A program made the translations under genes and the position numbers. From Alteromonadaceae bacterium (GTDB lineage Bacteria; Pseudomonadota; Gammaproteobacteria; Pseudomonadales; Oleiphilaceae), in the NCBI GenBank assembly GCA_013393545.1, contig JABXHG010000576.1, forward strand, positions 1-40,570: a DNA stretch of 40,570 nucleotides, read 5' to 3'. This document shows, piece after piece, positions 7,214 through 15,670 of this stretch. The notes beneath the pieces were generated by a model. The model did not search any database and was not told the DNA's origin. It was given only the letters and a program-made list of their open reading frames with translations. The stretch's first letter is position 1. Each line of letters starts with the position of its first letter.

Positions 7214-7900
7214 ATGCACAACCGGGTACTGCTGGTAGAAGATGACGACGAACTTAGGCAGCTGCTGGCCCGTTATCTGGACGGCCAGGGTTTTTCCGTG
7301 CGTGAAGCGGCCAACGGCAAAGATGGGCTGGCACTGGCGCTTGGCCAGGATTGCGACATCGTGGTGCTGGACATCATGCTGCCCGATATCAACGGTCTGG
7401 AAGTGCTGCGCGAATTGCGGGGCAAAACCCACCTGCCGGTGATTCTGCTGACTGCCCGGGGTGATGAAACCGACCGCATCGTGGGGTTTGAAGTGGGAGC
7501 CGACGACTACATCCCCAAACCCTGCAACCCTCGCGAGCTGGTGGCCCGTTTGCAGGCGCTGCTGCGGCGCATTGCCTGGGACCGGAAAACCGAGGTGGAC
7601 GCTCCCCGGGTGTACGGAGACTTGCGGGTGGAGCCAGCGCAGCGGCGGGTCTTCCATAACGGCACGCCACTGGAGCTGACCGCCACCGAATACGAAGTTC
7701 TGCAGGTGTTGCTGGCCCGAGCCGGCAGCGTGGTGCGTAAGTCTGATCTCATGCAGTGGGCGCTCGGCCGCCGGCTGGAAGCCTACGACCGCACGCTGGA
7801 CATGCACATCAGCAACCTGCGCAAAAAGCTGGGCAACGACGATCTTCCCCGCATCGAAACCGTGCGGGGGTTGGGATACAGCTACCGTATACCGGTTTAA
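7214..7900 (+). CDS. cpxR: Response regulator, OmpR/PhoB family, CpxR-like
   Basis: A 228-residue two-component regulator. The receiver domain (1-115) has the acidic pocket E9/D10/D11, the phospho-acceptor D53 in VVLDIMLPD, T80 and K102. The PKPCNPREL sequence after the lysine resembles the PKPFNPREL of CpxR proteins. The C-terminal half is an OmpR-type winged helix with LELTATEYEVLQVL and the recognition region HISNLRKKLG. The ATG at 7214 is chosen because the receiver domain starts there and a GAGAAAG stretch precedes it; the frame stays open back to 7070, but that part covers the regulatory region. The kinase gene follows 34 bases later. The CpxR call rests on sequence type, the divergent cpxP-like gene and the GTAAA box. 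Confidence 0.88.
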   Translation: MHNRVLLVEDDDELRQLLARYLDGQGFSVREAANGKDGLALALGQDCDIVVLDIMLPDINGLEVLRELRGKTHLPVILLTARGDETDRIVGFEVGADDYIPKPCNPRELVARLQALLRRIAWDRKTEVDAPRVYGDLRVEPAQRRVFHNGTPLELTATEYEVLQVLLARAGSVVRKSDLMQWALGRRLEAYDRTLDMHISNLRKKLGNDDLPRIETVRGLGYSYRIPV

Positions 7901-7934
7901 ATTTTTGGTTTGTTGATTCAAGAGTGCCCGTGGA

Positions 7935-9254
7935 ATGAAACGATTCATGCTACCGCTGTTCTGGCGCATCTTCCTGTCTATCTGGCTGGCCATGGCGGTA
8001 ACCGTGATAGCCAGCAACCTGGCCACCCGGTATTTGCTGGACCGCGAACGCCAGTCCATCGAGCGGCAGGTGGGCCTGCAGGAAATCGGCGCTGAAGCGC
8101 TGGATATTCGCCAGCGGGAAAGTCGGGGTGCGGCCTGGCGGTATTTACGCGGTGAGGGCGAACGGCTGGACCTGCACCTGATGCTGATCGAAAAGGAACA
8201 GGGTCACCATCGTTTGCCCAGGGGCATTCGGGAACGCCTGAAATCGTCGGGCTGGTACTCCCACAAGCCCGCGTTGATCGAGCTGGACGATAACTATCAA
8301 CTGGTTGCCTGGCCGCGCATGGGCGGGGAGGGCTGGCTCGATCCTAGGCTGTTCCGCTTTGTGGAAATGGCGCTCGCGTTCGTGCTGATATCCCTGGCCT
8401 GCTGGTGGATTGCCCGCATGGTTTCCCGGCCCCTCCGGCACATGGAAACCACTGCCCGCACCATTGCCGGAGGCGACACCCAACTGCGGGTGCCGGAGCG
8501 CATCGCCAAACGCCGCGACGAGGTGGGGCAGTTGGCAACGGCCTTTAACGCGATGACTGACCGCCTGTGCCAGTTACTGGACCGGCAAAACCACCTATTG
8601 CGGGACATCTCCCACGATTTACGCACGCCGCTGGCGCGCCAGCGCGTGGCCATTGAGCTGGCCAGCGACGGTGGCGCCGACCCCGAGCTGATGGCCAGTA
8701 TTCTGAGCCAGAATGAACGCCTGGAAGCCATGACCGGGCAGATCCTTGCGCTCTACCGGGTGTCTGAACGGGGTGGTGATATCGAGCGCGAGCCGGTCAA
8801 ACCGCTGGTGCTTATGAACCGGGTGCTGCGGGATGGCGCGGATTATGCAGAACACAGCAGTGTCGACTGCAAACTGACCGCCTCGGAAGACAGCAAAACC
8901 GCTGTGGTGCTGGGCGATGCCGGGCTGTTGCAGCGGGCCTTCGACAACGTGCTGCAGAATGCTCTCGACCACACGCCGCCAGGCAAGTCGGTGCATATTG
9001 ACGTTCACCGTAATGACAATCGTATTCAACTGACCGTCGCCGATGAAGGCCCGGGCGTGTCGGATGAACTGCTCGGCCAGCTGTTCGAGCCCTTTTTCCG
9101 GGCCGATCAGTCCCGGGGCGGCAAGGGCTGGGGCCTTGGGCTGGCCATCAGTCGCGACATCATCAATGCCCACGACGGCCACATCGAGGCCAGTAACCGA
9201 GTAGAGGGCGGTTTGCAGGTTTCGATTTCATTGCCAGTGTTTATCAATGGTTAA
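7935..9254 (+). CDS. cpxA: Sensor histidine kinase, CpxA-like
   Basis: A 439-residue membrane kinase, partner of the preceding regulator. Transmembrane segment 1 is at about 8-30, a periplasmic sensor region at 31-140 and segment 2 at about 143-161. A HAMP domain (162-213) precedes the DHp helix with the phospho-acceptor H227 in RDISHDLRTPLAR. The ATPase domain has the N-box around N342 (VLQNALDHT), the G1 box VADEGPG (368-374), the F-box FEPFFRA and the G2 box KGWGLGLAIS. All catalytic elements look intact. In the Cpx system the kinase senses envelope protein stress, with CpxP as a negative modulator. The YigZ gene starts five bases after the stop. Confidence 0.88.
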   Translation: MKRFMLPLFWRIFLSIWLAMAVTVIASNLATRYLLDRERQSIERQVGLQEIGAEALDIRQRESRGAAWRYLRGEGERLDLHLMLIEKEQGHHRLPRGIRERLKSSGWYSHKPALIELDDNYQLVAWPRMGGEGWLDPRLFRFVEMALAFVLISLACWWIARMVSRPLRHMETTARTIAGGDTQLRVPERIAKRRDEVGQLATAFNAMTDRLCQLLDRQNHLLRDISHDLRTPLARQRVAIELASDGGADPELMASILSQNERLEAMTGQILALYRVSERGGDIEREPVKPLVLMNRVLRDGADYAEHSSVDCKLTASEDSKTAVVLGDAGLLQRAFDNVLQNALDHTPPGKSVHIDVHRNDNRIQLTVADEGPGVSDELLGQLFEPFFRADQSRGGKGWGLGLAISRDIINAHDGHIEASNRVEGGLQVSISLPVFING

Positions 9255-9259
9255 CCAAC

Positions 9260-9865
9260 ATGAGTAACGATTACCCCATTCCCGCCGGGTTTCTGGAGCG
9301 GGAAACGGAAATAAAGAAAAGCCGGTTTATTGCCAGGGTGTTTCCCGTCAGCAGCCGCGACGAGGTGCGTGAACACGTGGCGCAGGCGCACCGGGATTTT
9401 CCGGACGCTAGGCATGTCTGTTGGGGCTACCAGATTGGCCGGCCCGGCTCGGCGGCGGAAGCCGCCATGAATGACGATGGCGAACCTTCCGGTACCGCTG
9501 GCAAGCCTATTCTCAACGTGATCCAGCATAAGGACATGGGCGATGTGCTGGTGATCGTGATCCGTTATTTCGGCGGCATCAAGCTGGGCGCCGGCGGGCT
9601 GGTGCGCGCCTATGCCGGTGCTGCTGAAAGCGTGTTATCGGAGGTGCCAAGGGAGGTGCAGCAAAGCCTCGCACAGGCCCGGGTGCGCTTCGATTTCGCC
9701 GACGAGCAACCATTGCGCCACTGGTGCGAGCAGAACCAGGGGGTGGTGGAGCACATCGACTACGGCCCCAGCGTAGAGGCCACGATTTCCGTACCGGAAA
9801 CCGGGGTCGATGAATTCGCGGCTTTCTGCGACGCCCGGAAACTCGATTACCGTTTCGAAAACTGA
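9260..9865 (+). CDS. yigZ: YigZ/IMPACT family protein
   Basis: A 201-residue protein of the YigZ (IMPACT, UPF0029) family. The conserved N-terminal domain is complete: KKSRFIARVFPV near residues 19-30, HVCWGYQIG, the block NDDGEPSGTAGKPIL, and VIRYFGGIKLGAGGLVRAY. A smaller C-terminal alpha/beta domain follows (about 135-201). Eukaryotic IMPACT links translation and stress; the bacterial role is unsettled. It begins five bases after the kinase gene and may be read through from the cpxRA transcript. Confidence 0.92.
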   Translation: MSNDYPIPAGFLERETEIKKSRFIARVFPVSSRDEVREHVAQAHRDFPDARHVCWGYQIGRPGSAAEAAMNDDGEPSGTAGKPILNVIQHKDMGDVLVIVIRYFGGIKLGAGGLVRAYAGAAESVLSEVPREVQQSLAQARVRFDFADEQPLRHWCEQNQGVVEHIDYGPSVEATISVPETGVDEFAAFCDARKLDYRFEN

Positions 9866-9987
9866 GGGGCGGGACGGGCTGGTATGGCCGCCAGATCGTA
9901 TACTGTGGGTAGCAATTCCTTTCGGCTGTGCCGGGCCGGTACGGTTTTCGGGGCCGGGCTGGCTCACAGCAATCACAGGAGAGCGTC

Positions 9988-10515
9988 ATGCGTATCATGT
10001 TTCTGATTTTTGCCACGGTTCTGCTGGCCGGTTGCGCAGCCAGCAGCGTCACCGATTACAACTCGGGCGTGGTTTTCAACAGCTACCAGACCTGGGCGTT
10101 CGTGCCGGCAGACGACAGCAACGAATTTACCTCGCTGGACGATCGCCGAGTGCGTGAGGCGGTTCGCCGTGAGTTCCGGCTCAAGGCCATGGAGCAAGCA
10201 AGCGCCGAACAGGCCGACTTGCTGGTGGACTGGCGCATCGTTGAAGAAGAGCGCCTGGAGCAGACCGGTGTCGGTTTGGGCATTGGGTTTGGCCGGGGTA
10301 ACTTCGGCTGGGGCATCGCCGCGCCGCCGCCGGTGCGGGAGATCACCGAGGGCAAGCTGGTGTTGCGCTTCGCTGACCGGCAAACCGGTGAGGTGGTCTG
10401 GCAGGCCGCCGCGCGCCGCTACCTGAGGGAAAACCAGTCGCCGGACACCCGTCGTAAGGTGATTGATGAGGTTGTCGCGGATATGTTTTCCCAATACCCT
10501 CCGGGCATGAATTAA
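9988..10515 (+). CDS. DUF4136 lipoprotein
   Basis: A 175-residue predicted lipoprotein. The signal peptide ends in the lipobox LLAGC, so C16 would be lipidated after cleavage by signal peptidase II. The rest fits the DUF4136 family: an N-terminal FNSYQTWAFVP stretch, the central VDWRIVEEE, a glycine-rich GIGFGRGNFGWG loop, and a C-terminal part ending in VADMFSQYPP. The start at 9988 follows AGGAGAG and gives a normal signal peptide; an upstream in-frame extension would disrupt it. The role is unknown. Location is probably the inner face of the outer membrane, since residue +2 after the cysteine is alanine rather than aspartate. Confidence 0.85.
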   Translation: MRIMFLIFATVLLAGCAASSVTDYNSGVVFNSYQTWAFVPADDSNEFTSLDDRRVREAVRREFRLKAMEQASAEQADLLVDWRIVEEERLEQTGVGLGIGFGRGNFGWGIAAPPPVREITEGKLVLRFADRQTGEVVWQAAARRYLRENQSPDTRRKVIDEVVADMFSQYPPGMN

Positions 10516-10534
10516 GGCAATACGGAGCGTAATC

Positions 10535-10891
10535 GTGGCAATGAAGAAAAAAGGCGGGCTGGTATTTTCCACCGAACAGGGGCGTATGTGCCCGGAATGC
10601 CGTAATCCGGTGGATGATTGCACCTGTGGGCAGGATACCGCACCGAAGGGTGATGGTATTGTCCGGGTCAGTCGGGAAACCAAGGGCCGTAAAGGCAAGG
10701 GCGTGACCCTGATAACCGGCATCCCGCTGGCGGAAAAGGAACTGAAAGCCTATGCCAAGGTATTGAAGGGCAAGTGTGGCACCGGTGGCACGGTGAAAGA
10801 CGGCGTGGTGGAGATTCAGGGCGACCAGAGGGACATTCTGGTGCCCCTGCTGGAGCAAAAAGGCTGGACGGTCAAACGGGCCGGCGGCTGA
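10535..10891 (+). CDS. yciH: SUI1/YciH family translation factor-like protein
   Basis: A 118-residue protein with the SUI1 (eIF1-like) fold. E. coli YciH is reported to act in translation initiation fidelity and stress-linked inhibition. The SUI1 core is evident as RKGKGVTLITGIPL, then LKGKCGTGGTVKDG and VEIQGDQRD. A short N-terminal segment has four cysteines (C19, C22, C29, C31) in CPECRNPVDDCTC, which could bind zinc. The start is GTG 10535 or ATG 10541, two codons apart. It follows the lipoprotein gene by 19 bases. Confidence 0.92.
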   Translation: MAMKKKGGLVFSTEQGRMCPECRNPVDDCTCGQDTAPKGDGIVRVSRETKGRKGKGVTLITGIPLAEKELKAYAKVLKGKCGTGGTVKDGVVEIQGDQRDILVPLLEQKGWTVKRAGG

Positions 10892-10925
10892 TCAACGTAA
10901 CTGACAAATAAAGAGCGAGGAAAGC

Positions 10926-12179
10926 ATGCGGATACTGGTAATGGGTGCAGGGGTTGTGGGTATAACCACGGCCTGGTATCTGCAAAAACAGGGGCATGAG
11001 GTAACGGTGGTGGATCGCCAGAACCGTTCGGCCCTGGAAACCAGTTACGCCAACGGCGGGCAGATTTCGGTGTCCCACGCCGAGCCCTGGGCCAATCCCT
11101 CAGCGCCCCTGAAGATCCTCAAATGGCTGTTCAAACCAGATGCCCCCTTGCTCTACCGCCCGAAAGCGGATCTCTATCAATGGCGCTGGGGACTGTCCTT
11201 CCTGACTCAATGCACGTCGGCGAAGGCCGCCTACAACATTCGCCAGATGGTAAACCTGGGCACTTACAGCCGGGAACAACTGCAGGCCCTGCGAGCCGAG
11301 ACCGGTGTTGAATACGACCATCTGGAAAAAGGCATTCTGCACTTCTACACCAATGAAGCCGAGTTTGAAGGGGCTCAGGAACCGGCGCGGATTATGCGCG
11401 AGCTGGGGTGTGACCGGCAGGTGATTGACGCGGCCCGGGCCGTGGAACTGGAGCCCGCCCTGGCTCCGGCCCGCGATCGCATCGTGGGTGCGACCTACAC
11501 CGCCGATGACGAAAGTGGCGATGCCCGCAAGTTTACCCAGGCACTGGCCGAACGCTGCGAGCAGGCCGGAGTGGAATTTTTGTACAGCACCGAAGTGCTG
11601 GATTTCGAAAAAACCACTGACCGCATTCTGGGTGTGCGGGTATTGCAGGATGGCAAGCACCAGACCTTGCGTGCGGACAGTTATGTGCTCAGTCTGGGTA
11701 GTTTCAGCGCCGTGCTGGCCCGCAAGCTGGGCCTGTTCCTGAACATTTATCCGGCCAAGGGCTATTCCATCACGGTGCCGGTGAAAAATCCGGAGGCCGC
11801 CTTCAACGTGAGCCTGACCGACGACGAGTACAAACTGGTTTACTCACGGCTGGGCGATCGCATGCGGGTGGCGGGTACGGCCGAACTGAATGGCTACACC
11901 CGTACCCTGAATGAAACCCGGTGCCGGGCCATCGTCCGCCGTACGGCGGAAATGATGCCGGAGGCAGGGTACTGGGATGAGGCCGAATTCTGGACCGGTC
12001 TGCGACCGACCACACCCTCCAATGTGCCCTACATCGGTAAGAGCCATTTCCACAACCTTTATCTGAATACTGGCCACGGCACCCTGGGCTGGACTCACTC
12101 CTGCGGCTCTGCCGCCGCGCTGGCGGATATCGTGGCGGGGCGCAAGCCGGAAGTGGACTTCAGCTTCTCCGGGCTGTAA
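10926..12179 (+). CDS. dadA: D-amino acid dehydrogenase, small subunit
   Basis: A 417-residue FAD-dependent oxidoreductase of the DadA family. It oxidises D-alanine and other D-amino acids to 2-oxo acids plus ammonia and passes electrons to the respiratory chain at the inner membrane. The N-terminal Rossmann motif VMGAGVVGITTAWYL binds FAD. ETSYANGGQISVSHAEPWANP is the family signature, and the C-terminal GHGTLGWTHSCGSAAALAD completes the FAD fold. The length matches E. coli DadA (432) with a slightly shorter C-terminus. No alanine racemase (dadX) or Lrp-type regulator is next to it. It converges on mnhG with only nine bases between stop codons. Confidence 0.95.
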   Translation: MRILVMGAGVVGITTAWYLQKQGHEVTVVDRQNRSALETSYANGGQISVSHAEPWANPSAPLKILKWLFKPDAPLLYRPKADLYQWRWGLSFLTQCTSAKAAYNIRQMVNLGTYSREQLQALRAETGVEYDHLEKGILHFYTNEAEFEGAQEPARIMRELGCDRQVIDAARAVELEPALAPARDRIVGATYTADDESGDARKFTQALAERCEQAGVEFLYSTEVLDFEKTTDRILGVRVLQDGKHQTLRADSYVLSLGSFSAVLARKLGLFLNIYPAKGYSITVPVKNPEAAFNVSLTDDEYKLVYSRLGDRMRVAGTAELNGYTRTLNETRCRAIVRRTAEMMPEAGYWDEAEFWTGLRPTTPSNVPYIGKSHFHNLYLNTGHGTLGWTHSCGSAAALADIVAGRKPEVDFSFSGL

Positions 12180-12185
12180 GCCCGG
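12169..12185. terminator. Hairpin over the dadA stop codon
   Basis: CCGGGCT (12169-12175) pairs with AGCCCGG (12179-12185) around a three-base loop, and the dadA TAA lies in the loop and 3' arm. No T-tract follows on either strand, so it is at best a weak or Rho-assisted terminator in the nine-base gap between the convergent dadA and mnhG genes. Confidence 0.3.
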
Positions 12186-12188
12186 GGC

Positions 12189-12608
12189 TCAGGATTCGGG
12201 ACGGTCGGGTCGGTCTGTGACTGGTGCCCGGGCAGCATCGCTGTCCGATTCCAGGATGCGGCTGCTCAACGTGTGGCTTTGAGAGTCGTAGCTTTCCCGT
12301 AACTCATCCTTGATGGTGCCGGACCACAGCTTGATGCCCGTGAAATAACCGGCGCGGCCGATCACATGGGCGGCGACGGGGGCAGTCAGAACGATGAACA
12401 CCACAATCGCTATCGCCCTGGCCACCACAACACCATCGCCAAAATGGAAAGCCACACCACCCATGGTCAGCATGGCGCCCATGGCCCCAGCCTTGGTGGT
12501 GGCATGCATGCGGGTGGGCAAATCCGGCAACCTTAGCACCCCGACAGCGGCCAACAGCATGAAGGAAGCCCCGGCCAGCAGCAGCACGGAGACGATGATT
12601 TCATTCAT
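12189..12608 (-). CDS. mnhG: Na+/H+ antiporter subunit G (group 1 locus)
   Basis: A 139-residue MrpG/MnhG/PhaG subunit with three membrane helices. The family motif GVLRLPDLPTRMHATTKAG follows helix 1, and a helix ending in VFIVLTAPVAAHVIGRA follows. It carries a C-terminal hydrophilic tail of about 45 residues (from GIKLWSG on), longer than in the second locus. It is part of the large Mrp membrane complex that exchanges Na+ (or K+) for H+. The start overlaps the end of mnhF by eight bases. Confidence 0.93.
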   Translation of the reverse strand: MNEIIVSVLLLAGASFMLLAAVGVLRLPDLPTRMHATTKAGAMGAMLTMGGVAFHFGDGVVVARAIAIVVFIVLTAPVAAHVIGRAGYFTGIKLWSGTIKDELRESYDSQSHTLSSRILESDSDAARAPVTDRPDRPES

Positions 12609-12873
12609 TGTTCATGCCTCCCCGTTCGACAAATCGTGCGAAGCCAATGGCCGCCAGAAAGGCAGTCACGGCGATCACAATGGCCACGTCAAGAAAACTG
12701 GCCACGCCGGTGTCGATGGCGTGTACGCCCACATAACCGACTACTACCGAGGCGATCAGCTCCAGTGCCACTACCCGGTCCGGCAGGGAGGGGCCTTTGG
12801 TCAGCCGGAGAAAAGCAAACAGCAGTGCCAGTGACAGCAGCAGATAAACGATATTAATGGCGATATCCAGCAT
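12601..12873 (-). CDS. mnhF: Na+/H+ antiporter subunit F (group 1 locus)
   Basis: A 90-residue MrpF/MnhF subunit with three hydrophobic segments. The typical sequence is RLTKGPSLPDRVVALELIA, followed by a helix and the end TAFLAAIGFARFVERG. It lies eight bases after mnhE and overlaps mnhG, consistent with coupled translation. Confidence 0.93.
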   Translation of the reverse strand: MLDIAINIVYLLLSLALLFAFLRLTKGPSLPDRVVALELIASVVVGYVGVHAIDTGVASFLDVAIVIAVTAFLAAIGFARFVERGGMNNE

Positions 12874-12881
12874 GGGGACTC

Positions 12882-13355
12882 CTAGCGCATCACCTTGAGA
12901 ATCCGGAGTTCCAGTTCCCTCAGATCTTTTCTGAGCTGGTCTTCGTCGTCCAGGAACATGGCGTGAATGAAAAGTACCTTGCGGTCATCGGACACATCCA
13001 GGCTCAGGGTGCCCGGGGTCAGGGAAATGAAACTGCTGACCAGCAGAATTTCCGTGTCGGTCTCGGCCTGCAATGGGAACGCAATAACACCGGGTTTCAT
13101 GTGCCAGACGGGCGTGGCCACGTCGTAGGCCACTTTAATGTTGGATTTCATCAGTTCCTTCAGGAAGAAGAACAGGAACGCGGCAAAGCGCGGGAGTTTG
13201 CGGGAATAACCCTGCAGGGCCGGTACCTGGCGTTGAAGCACCATCAGCGCGAGATAGCCGAAGAAAAAACCGGCCAGCAGATTCATGGCGGTAATAGTGC
13301 CGGTCAGAAACACCCAGGCCATGGCCAGCAACAGGTTCCAGAACAGACCAATCAT
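12882..13355 (-). CDS. mnhE: Na+/H+ antiporter subunit E (group 1 locus)
   Basis: A 157-residue MrpE/MnhE subunit. Two N-terminal membrane segments (about 1-45) are followed by a cytoplasmic domain with SFISLTPGTLSLDVSDD and FIHAMFLDDE, both typical of the family. The start is set at 13355 ([10 protein letters not shown]), which forms an ATGA overlap with the mnhD stop; the frame is open further upstream, but only through mnhD sequence. Confidence 0.92.
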   Translation of the reverse strand: MIGLFWNLLLAMAWVFLTGTITAMNLLAGFFFGYLALMVLQRQVPALQGYSRKLPRFAAFLFFFLKELMKSNIKVAYDVATPVWHMKPGVIAFPLQAETDTEILLVSSFISLTPGTLSLDVSDDRKVLFIHAMFLDDEDQLRKDLRELELRILKVMR

Positions 13356-14866
13356 TCTGACTGCCCTCCAAGAACCGCCTCGATATACCGTTGCGGGTTC
13401 ATCAACTGGTCCGCGGCGGTTTCCGCCAGGACATAAATGGGTTGGCCGTAAAGGCCGATAATCAGGGTGCACACTGCCAGCCCGGTCACCGGCACATAAT
13501 AGGCCCAGTTGTGCCGCTCTTTGACCTCACCGGTAAGCCGACGGGTGTCGGTAACGTGCTCGGGCAGTTTTTTCCAGAACACCTCCGCCCAGATCTTGAT
13601 CATCGAATACAGGGTGAGCAGCCCTACCAGCAATGCGATGCCGGCTACCAGGTATTCGCTGGCTTCCAGGCTGGCACGCACGACAATGAATTTGGCGAAG
13701 AAACCGGACAGCGGCGGGATGCCGGCCAGAGACAGCGCGGGAATCAGAAACAGCAAAGCGAGGTAGGGGCGCTGACGATACACACCGCCCAGATCTTTCA
13801 ACTCATAGCTGCCCAGCAGGCGATAGGTAATGCCGCTCACCAGGAACAGATTCGTTTTAACAATGATGTGGTGCATGATGTAAAACACGCCACCAATCAG
13901 CGCCAGAGGCGTAAACAGCGCCAGCCCCAGCAGCATGTAGCCAATCTGGCTGACAATGTGGAAGGACAGAATCCGCCGGAACTCAAACTGGGCAGCGGCA
14001 CCCAGCACACCCGTAAGCATGGTGAGCGCGGCGGCCCAGAGCAGGATATTGTGGGTGTATTCGATGTCCTGGGTGAAAATCAGCGTAAACACCCGGTAAA
14101 GCGCGTACACGCCTACCTTGGTGAGCAACCCGGCAAACAGCGCGGAAACGGCAACCTGGGGCGTGTGATAAGACGCCGGTAGCCAGAAGAACAGCGGGAA
14201 GGCGGCTGCCTTGATGCCGAACGACACCATGAACATCAGCGAAACCACCGTGATCATGCCGGGGTCGTCGATCCGTGCCACCTTCTGGGCAATGTCCGCC
14301 ATGTTGAGGGTGCCGACCATGCCGTAGAGCAGGCCCACGGCCGAGAGGAAAATCGCGGACGAGAACAGGTTCAGGGTCACGTATTTGATGGCCCCTTCCA
14401 TTTGCGCGCGTTCGCCGCCCAGGGTCAGCAGGGCGAAGGAGGCGAGCAGCATCACCTCGAACCAGACGAACAGGTTGAAAATATCGCCGGTGAGGAAGGC
14501 GCCCGCCACGCCGGCCAGCAGCAAGTGCATCAACGGGTAATAGCCGAACTTTTCATGGCCCTTGGGCGTTGAGGCCAGCGAATAGATGGCGATGGCCAGG
14601 CCAATGATGCCGGTGAGCACGATCATGATGGCGGCCAGAACATCCGACACGAACACAATACTGAACGGTGCCGGCCAGCTGCCCATTTCCATCACCAGAA
14701 TGCCCTGATCAACGGTGGACTGCATGAGCCAGATGCTCGCCGCCAGCAAGAAGCCGGTAGCGGTAACGGCAAGCGCCCTTTGCAGGGCGATTGAGCGCCA
14801 CAACGCCAGCGACAGGGCGCCTGCGGTCAGGGGAATCAAAATCGGGAGAACAAGTGCCAGATTCAA
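13352..14866 (-). CDS. mnhD: Na+/H+ antiporter subunit D (group 1 locus)
   Basis: A 504-residue MrpD/MnhD subunit, homologous to the proton-pumping NuoL/M/N subunits of complex I. The family core is visible in [37 protein letters not shown] (with the conserved lysine of the proton channel) and [14 protein letters not shown]. About 14 membrane helices are expected. It starts within the mnhC stop (ATGA) and ends within the mnhE start (ATGA). Confidence 0.95.
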   Translation of the reverse strand: MNLALVLPILIPLTAGALSLALWRSIALQRALAVTATGFLLAASIWLMQSTVDQGILVMEMGSWPAPFSIVFVSDVLAAIMIVLTGIIGLAIAIYSLASTPKGHEKFGYYPLMHLLLAGVAGAFLTGDIFNLFVWFEVMLLASFALLTLGGERAQMEGAIKYVTLNLFSSAIFLSAVGLLYGMVGTLNMADIAQKVARIDDPGMITVVSLMFMVSFGIKAAAFPLFFWLPASYHTPQVAVSALFAGLLTKVGVYALYRVFTLIFTQDIEYTHNILLWAAALTMLTGVLGAAAQFEFRRILSFHIVSQIGYMLLGLALFTPLALIGGVFYIMHHIIVKTNLFLVSGITYRLLGSYELKDLGGVYRQRPYLALLFLIPALSLAGIPPLSGFFAKFIVVRASLEASEYLVAGIALLVGLLTLYSMIKIWAEVFWKKLPEHVTDTRRLTGEVKERHNWAYYVPVTGLAVCTLIIGLYGQPIYVLAETAADQLMNPQRYIEAVLGGQSE

Positions 14867-15210
14867 GTGTCTGTATCCTTCATCTTGTCCAGGTCATCGG
14901 TGCCAACAATTTCGTAGGCGCGTCGGATCAGTACCACGGCAAACGCCAGCACGCTGAAGGCAATCACGATGGCGGTGAGTATCAGCGCCTGCGGCAGCGG
15001 ATCGGCCACGGTTCTGGCCAGCTCAGCGGTGTTTCCTGAGATCAGCGGCGGTGCGCCTCGGGTCAGGCCGGCGACCACAAATATCAGGAGGTTCGCCGCA
15101 TTGCTCAGAATCACCAGGCCAATAACCAGCTTAACGATTGAGCGCCGGAGCATCATGTAGATCGCAGCTGCAAACAGCAGCCCGACGACATAAGCCATCA
15201 GATTTTCCAT
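14863..15210 (-). CDS. mnhC: Na+/H+ antiporter subunit C (group 1 locus)
   Basis: A 115-residue MrpC/MnhC subunit, homologous to NuoK, with three membrane helices. Characteristic blocks are [20 protein letters not shown] and [20 protein letters not shown]. The C-terminal tail is short and charged. The 34-base gap after mnhB is the largest gap in this operon. Confidence 0.95.
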   Translation of the reverse strand: MENLMAYVVGLLFAAAIYMMLRRSIVKLVIGLVILSNAANLLIFVVAGLTRGAPPLISGNTAELARTVADPLPQALILTAIVIAFSVLAFAVVLIRRAYEIVGTDDLDKMKDTDT

Positions 15211-15244
15211 GGACAGGCTCCCTTCCCGAAACAGAATATGTGTG

Positions 15245-15670
15245 TCATTCCTCAGCCTCCATCAGCCCGATAACAAAGGTCATGAGCGTACCCAGAACGG
15301 CCAGATAGACCCCGATATCGAAGATCAGCACCGTCGACAATTTGAGGTAACCGTCCCCGGGCAGGGGCAGCTCCCACCAGTGAGCGGTGAGCATGGGCTG
15401 GCCGGACAACAGGGCCGGGAGGGTGGAGGCCAGGCCGAACAGCAGCCCCGCGGCCAGCAAGTCCTGGGGAGTTACCCGCAGTAATTTGCGGGCCAGGCCG
15501 GCGCCGAAGGCAAAGGCGTAAAGCACAAAGGCGCTGGCGGCAACCAGACCGCCAATAAAACCACCGCCGGGCTCGTTGTGGCCCCTGAGCAGCAGGAACA
15601 GCGAGAACATCAGTTGCAGTGGCACAATCGCCAGCGCGGCCGTGCGCAGAATCAGAGTGTTGGAGGTCAT
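15245..15670 (-). CDS. mnhB: Na+/H+ antiporter subunit B (group 1 locus)
   Basis: A 141-residue MrpB/MnhB subunit as a separate gene. The family motif [20 protein letters not shown] follows the first helix, and the C-terminus has [19 protein letters not shown]. It overlaps the end of mnhA by four bases (ATGA). In the neighbouring second locus the equivalent sequence is fused to subunit A. Confidence 0.94.
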   Translation of the reverse strand: MTSNTLILRTAALAIVPLQLMFSLFLLLRGHNEPGGGFIGGLVAASAFVLYAFAFGAGLARKLLRVTPQDLLAAGLLFGLASTLPALLSGQPMLTAHWWELPLPGDGYLKLSTVLIFDIGVYLAVLGTLMTFVIGLMEAEE